Made by a program: the position numbers and the translations under genes
Shown here: one piece after another, positions 56,232 through 64,000 of the stretch
How positions within the stretch are numbered: position 1 is the first letter of the stretch
How the letters are laid out: every line of letters begins with the position of its first letter
Notes under the pieces: generated by a model
What the model was told of the DNA's origin: nothing
The model's input: only the letters and a program-made list of their open reading frames with translations
Database searches by the model: none
NCBI RefSeq assembly: GCF_958450345.1
Contig: NC_088783.1
Location: 12,465,701-12,529,700 of the forward strand
DNA from: Calliphora vicina
Lineage: Eukaryota; Arthropoda; Insecta; Diptera; Calliphoridae
Reading direction: 5' to 3'
Length of the DNA stretch: 64,000 bases

Positions 56232-56830
56232 ACAAGTAAGAAAGTATGGTCGATCAAGCCCGACCATATAATACCCTACACTAAGTAAAAGAGCAAAAAC
56301 ATTTTTCTTTTAAAATTTCAATAATTTATATTTTTGAGTGATTTTCGGAAGTGGGCCTTATATGGGAGCTATGACCAATTATGGACCGATCACCATGAAA
56401 TTAGGTCGTGTGATTTATGTCTATATGAAAGTTATTTATGTCGAATTTTGTGCGTATACCAACATTTTTAAACGATTTATGCACGTTAATGTGATTTCCG
56501 GAAGCGGGTCTATATGGGAGCTATGACTAATTATGGACCGATCATAATTTGTGGAGATACATATATAAATTAAACATTTATGACCGATAAAGTTCAATTT
56601 TGGAAGGACGTATGTATGCGGGCTAGGTGAAATAATGGACCGATTTCAGCCAGTTTCAATAGGCATGGTCCTCGGGCCGAAAAAATTATATGCACCAAAT
56701 TTGATCGAAATATCTTCAAAATTGCGCACAAGCTTTACATGGACAGGCAGCCAGCCGACTTTAAGGTGGGTGTTAGACTAATATTTTTGGGCGTTACAAA
56801 CATCTGCACAAACGAATTATACTCTCCCCA
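56232..56830 (+). mobile_element. Family A INE-like element, copy 3 (internally deleted)
   Basis: Starts 'acaagtaagaaagtatgg' with the hairpin, and has two internal units. Compared with the other copies it lacks about 50 bp after 'atggaccgatc' and about 60 bp containing the GACGGACGGACAT block ('cagccagccgac' joins directly to 'tttaaggtggg'). The 3' hairpin is cut off after 'actctcccca'. Confidence 0.78.
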
Positions 56831-57235
56831 TACATATACTCTTAGTTTTTTTAAAATATTTAATTATTTTCTTAAAATTAATAAAACAAATCATAGACAA
56901 GAAATCCACATAAAAACATTATTTTTCTATTATTGATTTGACTGTAACTTGGAAAATAGTTAATATAGATCTTTTTATTTTTTTTGGTTTTGATTCAGAA
57001 ACACAAGATCCACATAAAAACGTAAATTTTTTTATTATTGATTTTTATATATCTCTTTCTAAAAATTTAGTTTCAGAAACATATGAAAACGTATTTTTTT
57101 AATTTTTTTTTTTATGATTTTTATATATCTAGATATATATATATTGATCTTTTAAACATTGTTTTTGGAATCGGAGACACCAATTTTATATACCACAGTG
57201 CACAGGGAATTTATTTTTTAAAAAGTGAGTCAGAT
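56831..57235. other. Unassigned DNA with a degenerate direct repeat
   Basis: 'atccacataaaaacattatt', 'atccacataaaaacgtaaat' and 'cagaaacatatgaaaacgta' recur about 90-110 bp apart with 'ctattattgatttgac' / 'tttattattgatttttat' between them. Confidence 0.5.
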
Positions 57236-57239
57236 GAGT

Positions 57240-57506
57240 CAAAGTGTGTAACAGATATTGGTAAGGAAAAAGAAGTCGAAAAACTCTTTCGAAGAACGCC
57301 GAATACTTCTATCAGAAAAGCAGTTCTTAAGGTTAAATGCTGGTTTGAAGTCGTATAAAGTTCAGAAAGTTACAGATCGCAATGACCTTTCTTTTTATTA
57401 CAAAGCCAAAATATGTGAAAAGGAGTCAGTCAAGACTACTTGTAAAACTGCTAGAATGTTACACAATTCTATATACACTTCTTTACACAATCTCATTTCA
57501 AAGTAG
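57240..57506 (+). pseudogene. Possible Tc1/mariner-type HTH remnant
   Basis: Two overlapping frames, RRTPNTSIRKAV (57290-57325) and LKSYKVQKVTDRNDL (57350-57395), fall in the order expected of a transposase DNA-binding region ('NxS.R.A...L.....V..IL...L.L.PYK.Q.V..L'). A frameshift would lie between them. No catalytic part follows. Weak but of better composition than background. Confidence 0.35.
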
Positions 57507-57509
57507 GAG

Positions 57510-58520
57510 TTACAGGAAATATATATAAAAAGAATGGAAAAAAAACAGAAAATAACATTAAAACTTATTTATAGTATTCCCTGAATATATTCGCAAGTAA
57601 TTCTGCTGACAAGGTTGGTAACAAAAACAACAGCAATAAAAAGGATATTTTAGTGTAATTTGTTTTTGAAGATGTTTCCTTTTTTACTCTTAAAGCTACA
57701 TAATGTGGTGGCAAGAATTTCCCATTCCCGACTAGGAACTTTAATTTGTGTAGCTAGAAACTTTAAAAAGAATGTAAATGTTGTTTATGTGAGTCAGCAA
57801 TAGTTATTTGGAATTTTAGATTAAATTTGTTTTTATTGTTTGATAAAGATAATTTAAGAATTCCTGATAAACTAAAGAAATTAATTAAAAATATAGTCTA
57901 CTGAGAAATTAAATAAATTTGTATGTCTGAAAAATAGATGAAGATATAACACAAAAATGTTTTTTTTTGCTTAAAAAAAATGTGGTATAATTCAAAATGA
58001 AAAACCTTTAGCATGATTTTTAAAAATAAGCGAAACAATTCAGCAAAAAATAAATGTATTTTTTACTCAGTTTGTTTTAAAATATTTGTAAGCATCACCT
58101 TTCACCTAAAGAGCTAAACAAAATTTTAGAACAAAAAACAGCTACAAAAATAAACGACGTAAAAATTTGCAAAATGCCGCCTTTAAGACGCGACATTATG
58201 TTCGTATTTAGACATTTATTTATTCATTCAGTCAGTCCTTAGCTCGTTTGTTCATTTATTCATTCGGGTTTTGTTTCTTTAGCCGCTTAAAGCCTTAAAG
58301 GTCCACATTTGATTTTTGTTGCTTAGACAAGACGACGTTTGTTTTTATTTACGTGTAATTTATTTGTTTGTTTTCATACTCAACATTACACCCACATGCA
58401 TATACATATACACACTCTCTCACCTAACAAAAACCCTGCAGTTCTTTGAACTAATTCCACCACGACGAACTACTAGTGGCCGATTGACAAAACTCTGCAT
58501 AACACTTCACTATTAAATTC
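57510..58520. other. Unassigned DNA, partly of even composition
   Basis: No gene recognised. 58150-58480 ('aaatgccgcctttaagacgc', 'tcagtcagtccttagctcg', 'ccaccacgacgaactactag') is more balanced in composition and may be unique sequence. Confidence 0.5.
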
Positions 58521-58527
58521 AATAATT

Positions 58528-58602
58528 TTCAGAGCGAGGGTTGAACTCATAACCTCTCTTTTCATAGTCAAATGTGGTAATCAAGCCACAGAGCTTTTAT
58601 TT
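58528..58602 (-). repeat. Possible tRNA-derived SINE head
   Basis: On the minus strand 'gctctgtggcttgattacca' and 'ggttatgagttcaaccctcg' resemble A- and B-box regions (the B box matches about 8 of 11 consensus bases). No cloverleaf closes convincingly. Confidence 0.3.
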
Positions 58603-58661
58603 TTACTGCTCTCTATTGCACAGAGAAAACAGATTCGTGATAGCAACCGAATTTGTTGCCA

Positions 58662-58762
58662 ATCGTAAAGCCACATGTTATAGGAACAAAATGAGGTATC
58701 CATCATACAAATCGATGGATTCTTTTCGAATTTATTCACAATTAAGTGAATTCGCACATTTT
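58662..58762 (-). repeat. Family D fragment
   Basis: 'gtaaagccacatgttatagg', 'aacaaaatgaggtatccatc' and 'ttattcacaattaagtgaat' match the family-D subrepeat in inverse orientation. Confidence 0.7.
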
Positions 58763-58814
58763 AAGTTTTTGAGATATCCATTGTTCAAGGATAATTTTCT
58801 AAGCTATACCATTA

Positions 58815-59865
58815 GTGTTTATAAACCGGATAACCGGTTAACCGAAAAACCGGTTTTTCTTTAAAATCTCGGTTTTCTGCGAACCGGTTAATTTAAAATG
58901 TTGATTTTCGGTTAACCGGTTTTTAAAATTTGGGACTTAAATTAATAAATCTAATGTGCATTTTTTATATTCATTGTGTACACATTATATCAAACATTCG
59001 GTCTGATTTGAAACCTATACTGCTGATTTACAATACAAACCTCTTTAGATTAATATTTTTAAGAATTACAATTACTCTAAATAGTAGAGGATGATCAGTT
59101 TACTGAAAAACTTTTTCAGAATAAATTGCACATATTGTATCTATTAAAAATTAAATTCCGCATAATTCTAGAAGTTAAACTAAATTTTAATAATGATTCA
59201 TTATAAATTTTGTGATGATTTTACGAAACGTTAAATTGAATTTGATGTACATACCTTCTTTCAATAAATTTGACTTCATTCGTGTGTTTTGTTCTTAAAA
59301 TTTTACTTTATTAATCATTTCGTTAGCTTAGTGTACAAAGTCCTTTTCAGAAATATTGAAATCCATGATTTGAAATCTGATAATGGAGTTTTATTAGTTA
59401 TTTGGTATGATTTATAATAACAAATAATCACAGCTAAGAAGAAGCGCGTTTGCATCTTATAGGTCCTTTTTGGGACATTTTCTGTTTCATATCAAAAATT
59501 CGAGGTGATAATAAATTTCAAAATTATTAAATATTTAATTAATTTTACATTTTTTGGTTGAAATTTAATGAAAAAAACAATAATTATAATAATATACTCA
59601 ATTCCATTGGACTGAGATAATAATTTTGAAATTTTTACAAAATGGAATGGACTTTGCACTTTTGTATACTTATAGCTATTTAATATTAACCATTATTCCT
59701 GGCTACTAAAAACTAAACATTTCAAAGTTGTGTATACTTTATTGGACATATAATGTTTTCTACATATATATGACGGTTAACCGGTTTTTTCGATATCGGT
59801 TAACCAAAAAACCGGTTTTCTAAAAAAGGCCAATTTTCGGTTAACCAACAAACCGGTTTGTTTTG
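58815..59865. mobile_element. CGGTTAACCGG-motif element (possible hAT)
   Basis: The left tip (58820-58925) has 'ggataaccggttaaccg', 'aaaaccggtttttc', 'gcgaaccggttaattt' and 'ttcggttaaccggttttt'. The right tip (59775-59860) has 'gacggttaaccggttttttc', 'tcggttaaccaaaaaaccgg' and 'ggttaaccaacaaaccgg'. Between them is about 850 bp of AT-rich noncoding DNA. Inverted clusters of one palindromic motif at both ends mark a transposable element; the superfamily is a guess. Confidence 0.6.
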
Positions 59866-59904
59866 ATGAGAAACAGATAGAAAAATATTAGCATTAGCCT
59901 TACG

Positions 59905-60055
59905 ATAGAGTCACCGATGGACTAGTTGATAGTGCGCTGGACTATCAATATAAATGTTACGGGTTCGATTCCCGCCATAGACTATGGGAGTAACTGAAGA
60001 CAAGCTGAGCAGTTTGTGTTTGTTTAAAAAAGATATGAAATCTGACAAATAGTTC
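59905..60055 (+). mobile_element. tRNA-derived SINE
   Basis: TGGACTAGTTGA (59918-59929) fits 10 of 12 A-box positions. GGTTCGATTCC (59962-59972) is a perfect RNA-polymerase-III B box at normal spacing, within a good T-arm (CGGG-ttcgatt-CCCG). The acceptor stem does not close, so this is not a functional tRNA gene. The body continues 'gggagtaactgaagacaagc' and 'tgagcagtttgtgtttg' into an A-rich tail. No clear flanking duplication was found. Confidence 0.6.
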
Positions 60056-60450
60056 TAAATTTATCTTTAAGTATTTTGCACGCATCCATTACAAAATATG
60101 AATTTTGAACTTATATAAAAACCAAACTAAAGCGTTTTTAGCTTAAAAGTACAATTGTACTAACCTTTTTATTGCTAGGTTGTTGTTTTGTCTCAAACTT
60201 TAAGTGTAGAATTTACAACATACAATAACACACACATAGAATAAGTGGAAAGTTACCCCAATAAAAGGAGAAGAAAAATGATAAGAAAAAAATACTCAAA
60301 AGACAAAGTTAATTCCAACAGTCATCATAAAATATTCAAAACTTTTGTTCATACTAGTCGTTGTTGTTTTTTTCTTGGCCTTTTTAGAGGTCTGTAAGAA
60401 GGCTGTAATAAAGGAGCTCTTGTTAGTGTTTTTTTGTTTTTATGTCTCTT
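60056..60450. other. Unassigned AT-rich DNA
   Basis: No gene or element recognised. Confidence 0.5.
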
Positions 60451-60453
60451 TTG

Positions 60454-60862
60454 ATACCCTTCAACATGAGTGGCAAGAGTATATATCTATAAGTTTGTCA
60501 TTCCTTTTCTAGTTTTTATATTTTTCATTTGCTACAACACAAAGTATATATATTCTGGATCGTTATAGATAGCGTCTCTATGTTGAAATCAACTTTCCGT
60601 AGCCCCCAAACCATGGCTGAGATATAGGAAAAAATCAAGACAACCTCGATTTTTGACCTATTTTTTTTATCTATATCTGAATTACTAAGTCAGTAGTAAA
60701 GGCAATAAGAATATCTGATGATAAATAATTCAAAGGCCTTTGCAATAGTATAGTATAGCATAGTAAGTCGGACCTTCAGTGAGTCAAAATCAGGAAAAAT
60801 ATTTTTTAACTCGAATTTTTTTTTCACTAAAATTTTCATAAAATTTTTCCACTAATAAATTA
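60454..60862 (-). repeat. Family C fragment, 3' half
   Basis: Inverse of 49529-50227 from its terminal hairpin (taccctTCAACATGAGTGgcaagagta) through 'aagtatatatattctggatc', 'atctatatctgaattactaa' and 'gtcggaccttcagtgagtc' into the A-rich segment. Family A copy 4 then begins. Confidence 0.7.
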
Positions 60863-60866
60863 AAAA

Positions 60867-61741
60867 ACAAGTAGAAAGTATAGTCGGTCAAGACCGACCA
60901 TATAATACCCTACACTAAGTAAAAGATCAAAACAATTTTTCTTTTAAAATTTCAATAATTTATATTCGTGAGTGATTTTCGGAAGTGGGCCTTATATGGG
61001 GCTATGACCAATTATGGACCGATCACCATGAAATTAGGTCGTGTGATTTATGTCTATATGAAAGTTATTTGTGGTGAATGTGAGTATACCAACATTTTTA
61101 AGCGATTTATGAACGTTAAAGTGATTTTCGGAAGCGGGTCTATATGGGAGCTATGACTAATTATGGACCGATCGTGACAAAATTTGGTGACATGAATTTT
61201 GTATATATAAAACTTATTTGGAGCGGAATTTGTGGTGATACATATATAAATTAAACATTTATGACCGATAAAGTCCAATTTCGGAAGGACATTTGTATGG
61301 GGGCTAGATGAAATAATGGACCGATTTTAGCCACTTTCAATAGGCATGGTGCTTGGGCCTAAAAAATAATTTGTACCAAATTTTATCGAAATATCTTCAA
61401 AATTGCGACCTGTACTCTGCGCACAAGGTTTACATGGACAGCCAGCCGGCCAGCCAGCCAGACAGCCAGACGGACGTACGGATATCATTTAATCGACTCA
61501 GAAAGTGATCGGTATACTTTAAGGTGGGTGTTAGACTAATGTGCTGTTTTTCTATAGCGAACGAGTACTTTGAGTGGAAATTTAATATGCGTTTTGTTAT
61601 TGTAACAAAAACAAAGTACATGTAAAACGTCCACTCAAAACGCTCATTCGCTATAGAAAAACAGCACATAATATTTTTGGGCGTTACAAACATCTGCACA
61701 AACGCATTATACCCTCCCCACTATGGTGGTGTAGGGTATAA
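60867..61741 (+). mobile_element. Family A INE-like element, copy 4 (with nested MITE)
   Basis: Full ends: 'acaagtagaaagtatagtc', hairpin GTCGG-tcaaga-CCGAC, two internal units, 'agacagccagacggacgtac', 'gggcgttacaaacatctgc' and the terminal 'accctccccac...gtagggta' hairpin. A 129-bp MITE splits it at 61540-61668. Confidence 0.82.
61540..61668. mobile_element. 129-bp PIF/Harbinger-like MITE
   Basis: Perfect 22-bp inverted tips starting TGTGCTGTTTTTCTATAGCG, with similarity extending to about 38 bp. Flanked by TAA (61537-61539 and 61669-61671). Family A copies 1-3 give the empty site 'gttagactaatatttttggg'. The centre holds 'gttttgttattgtaacaaaa', itself a near palindrome. Confidence 0.93.
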
Positions 61742-62110
61742 ATATACCTGCTGCATAATGGATGTCGAAACGTATGATCTGGAAAATCTTTCGCTGCTTC
61801 CGGGTCAATATTTTTGTGTGACTGATGCTCGAGGGAATGTTGCGGCAAAAAAAGCCAAACATTTGTTACAAAGGACTCTAAATACATGATTTTTTTAATA
61901 TTCCATCATGACAACACTCGGTTACATGTTGCAATACCTGTTAAAAAGTTTTGCTTCACACGATTTATAGTCAGGACTTTGCACCGTCCGACTACTATGT
62001 GTTTCGATCGAAGCAGAATGCTCCCTCTGGGATAAGTTTCACTTTGGAATAGAGTGTCCGATATTGGCATGATTCGTTCTTGGTATCAAAAATACCTAGA
62101 TTTTTTGATT
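61742..62110 (+). pseudogene. Mariner transposase C-terminal relic
   Basis: From about 61900 one frame gives the HDNTRLHVAIPVKK block around the middle catalytic region (family H-D-N-A-R-P-H-V-A). From 61975 another frame gives DFAPSDYYVFRSKQNAPSG, ISFTLE plus a stop, then SVRYWHDSFLVSKIPRFF, matching the mariner C-terminal order (Y-S-P-D-L-A-P-S-D-Y-H-L-F-R-S ... W-x-D-S-F-x-A-S-K ... F-F). At least one frameshift and one stop break it. It is followed by the tail repeat shared with 53.1 kb. Confidence 0.85.
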
Positions 62111-62225
62111 AATTTAACTTTAGAGGTCTGTGTGGCGTATGATTAATATTAATTAAAAGGTTTGTTTAAATATTTGCAAGTAGTTTTTTGTGACTAACAG
62201 CTAAACAAGTTTTTGAAATATATAT
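62095..62225 (+). repeat. Mariner-tail repeat, copy 2 (empty site)
   Basis: 'ttgattaatttaactttag', 'aggtctgtgtggcgtatg' and 'tgtgactaacagctaaacaa' align with 52986-53260 without the MITE. Confidence 0.7.
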
Positions 62226-62620
62226 TTTTTATAATATTAATAGGCAAGTCGATTTCTTTAGACCCCTTTTACGCTCACATTATACATTCAATTTGGACAA
62301 AAAATATACCATTTTAAAGGGATTTCTTCACAGAAGTGCAGAATATATATTTTATTGAAATCGGTTCAGTTTTTTAGGAGTTGTAATCGTTTAAAGATGT
62401 TACTAACACATAAGCAAAAACGTGTACATGTGAACCTTAAGCTAAAATGTAAACAAAGCAATGCATGGTTATCCAATTTGTTGTTGTAAATAAATAAGAG
62501 AAACAATTAAACAGTATGATTTCGCTCTGTTTTAAGTAAGAGTTGTTATAGAAAACAAAGAAGAAGACTTTAGTAATTTAAAGTCACTTAAAAAATAGAT
62601 TTTGAAGGTGTTTTTTTATT
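62226..62620. other. Unassigned DNA
   Basis: Contains 'tattgaaatcggttcagttt' at 62354, a phrase common in retroelement-derived noncoding repeats; no boundaries. Confidence 0.45.
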
Positions 62621-62626
62621 TTCTAA

Positions 62627-62736
62627 CTCCCATATGGATAAGCAATTTTTAAATTTATCAAAGGTTTATAAAACAAAATTTCCATTCAAAATTGTTCTTA
62701 TAAACCTTTGACAAATTTAGAAACTGCATATGGAGG
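62627..62736. mobile_element. 110-bp hairpin MITE
   Basis: Arms 'ctcccatatgg...aaatttatcaaaggtttata' and the inverse ending 'gcatatggagg' pair over about 40 bp around a 27-bp loop. Flanked by TAA (62624-62626 and 62737-62739). Confidence 0.8.
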
Positions 62737-62814
62737 TAAATATGTAATTGTACATAAGTATGTAAAGAGTTATTTTATAATATTTGCTGAACTATTATTG
62801 TGACGGTTTTCAAA

Positions 62815-63707
62815 CTTCATACGAATAAATTTCTTATCACTGCATGAAGTTTAATCAAAAATGGTACGGGTACAAATGGTGAGTCGCCCCCCATACAAAG
62901 TAAATTGTTATTTCTAAATATTTTGTGAACTATAATTGCAAGATTTTTAAAATTTTGTCTAAATAGCTCTTTTATCATTTTGCATAGATTCACTGAAAAT
63001 TTTCGGGATTGGAATAGTGGGCGTGACACACCCAATACAAAATAAATATTTAATTTCGAATATCTGGAGAACTATAATTGTAAAAGTGTTTAAACTTTTT
63101 ACGAATTAATTTCTTATTAATGTGCGGAGTTTAGCTAAATATAGATGGAATAAGATTAGAGGGCGTAGCACCTCCTATACAGAGTAAATATTGATTTCGA
63201 ATATCTGGGGAACCAAAATGGAAGGGGTCGGAAAAGGAAGTGAGTCAACTATCATACAAAGTAATAATTGCAAGGTTCTTCAAACTTTGTCTGCATAGCT
63301 CTCTTACCATTTTACATAGATTGGCTGAAAATGGTCGGGATTGCATTAGTGGTCGTGGGGCAAAGTAAATAATTAATTTTGAATATCTGGAGAACTATAA
63401 TTCTAAAAGTATTTAAATACTGTATCAATCAATTTATTACTATTCTACGGAGGTGAGCTAAAAATTAATTTATTCCTGATTCCTGTTCGAAGTTTAGCTA
63501 AGCATGATCGGCTTAGTAGGAATTACCCTTCCCTTATAAAGGAAAGGTAAAGTAAAGCTTCATATTTATATAAAAGGTTTAAAAATGAGTGGGATCAGAG
63601 CAAATTAGTTAGTTATTTTCGAATATCAAATGAACTGTAAGAGAGAGATTCTCAATATTTTGTATATGTAGTTAGGTTTTATCAGAAATCCATTCATATT
63701 TTTATAA
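62815..63707 (+). repeat. Diverged tandem repeat block
   Basis: The phrase 'cgaatatctggagaactata' and variants recur at about 62914, 63055, 63194, 63378 and 63617. Each is linked to 'ccatacaaagtaa', 'cattttgcatagattc' and 'gggattggaatagtgggcg'. Spacing is 140-240 bp. It ends against 'ctagggtaggggtagcgaag'. This seems to be the body of a known type of dipteran noncoding repeat; the name is not certain. Confidence 0.65.
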
Positions 63708-63760
63708 TTTTACTAGGGTAGGGGTAGCGAAGTGCACCGGGCTATACTAGTATATATTAA
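63708..63760 (+). repeat. Terminal segment of the diverged tandem block
   Basis: 'gtagcgaagtgcaccgggct' followed by 'atactagtatatatt'. Inverted it reads tatactagtatagcccggtg, a style shared with 28978-28998 and 29282-29310 (atactagttgaccgcc, agactagctgtctcgg). Confidence 0.5.
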
Positions 63761-63956
63761 AAGGCTAAGGCATATAATTATGAGGAGCATTTACTAATGC
63801 TCAAATTGGCTAATGTACTTAAGATATTATTGCGTTCCAAATGAAAAAAAATTATTAAAGAATTAATAAAAAAAAATATTTTTTTTCGTGGAAAATTATA
63901 CATAACCTACCTTTTGTGTACTTAATGATTCAATAGAAAAATAACAATCTATAGAA

Positions 63957-64000
63957 TACAAGTAGTGTTATACAAGAGTATTATATTCGGCTGTGCTCGC
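63957..64000 (+). repeat. Family C element start, cut by the window end
   Basis: 'atacaagtagtgttatac' and 'tattatattcggctgtgctcg' match the 5' end of 49529-50227, including the start of its hairpin. Confidence 0.6.

Noticed and set aside
59905..59985. Functional tRNA gene
   Set aside because: A and B boxes are good, but the acceptor stem pairs over only about 4 bp and a SINE-like body follows.

Overview
The window looks like a repeat-dominated stretch of a dipteran nuclear genome, most likely a calyptrate (blow-fly or house-fly type) fly. The grounds are extreme AT-richness, a long complex satellite, INE-1/DINE-1-like (Helentron-derived) elements with the typical 'cagacggacggacatgg' and 'tatacccnn...gggtata' blocks, mariner transposase relics with the WVPYEL-type motif, a gypsy-type solo LTR, and many short inverted-repeat (MITE) insertions. 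The species call is inference. I found no intact protein-coding gene. The only candidate host-gene piece is a possible 5' UTR exon ending at a GTAAGT donor at 31500.

Layout. 1-11915 is a satellite of about 178-bp monomers. The array runs forward to about 5735 and then flips strand exactly at a 12-bp palindrome (GTGAAATTTCAC) present in every monomer. The forward half holds two near-identical 1426-bp, 8-monomer higher-order units (181-1606 and 1607-3032), a 314-bp local duplication and truncated monomers. The right edge decays over the last 300 bp. 11916-64000 is transposon-derived DNA mixed with low-complexity AT-rich sequence.

Main families, named here for reference. Family A: INE-like, four copies near 22.1, 32.0, 56.2 and 60.9 kb, with a terminal hairpin and 150-bp-class internal tandem repeats. 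Family C: INE-like, one good copy at 49529-50227 and many fragments. Family B: INE-like, about 2.2 kb at 37.1-39.3 kb with a hAT-like relic inside. Family D: long inverted arms with 340-380-bp subrepeats. CGTACG family: three copies with TA target duplications. An 8-bp-TSD MITE family with four copies, two of them side by side. Several MITEs with 3-bp TTA/TAA duplications (PIF/Harbinger-like). A 1012-bp foldback element enclosing a GC-richer, partly open-reading core. A 990-bp Tigger/pogo-like element. Three mariner relics. A gypsy solo LTR plus two decayed LTR pieces.

The insertions are nested, and the nesting can be read directly because paralogous empty sites lie in the same window (for example 53021-53145 against 62098-62125). 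There is no operon-like or pathway organisation. What can be reconstructed is the order of transposition and how a satellite array grows, inverts and decays at its edge.
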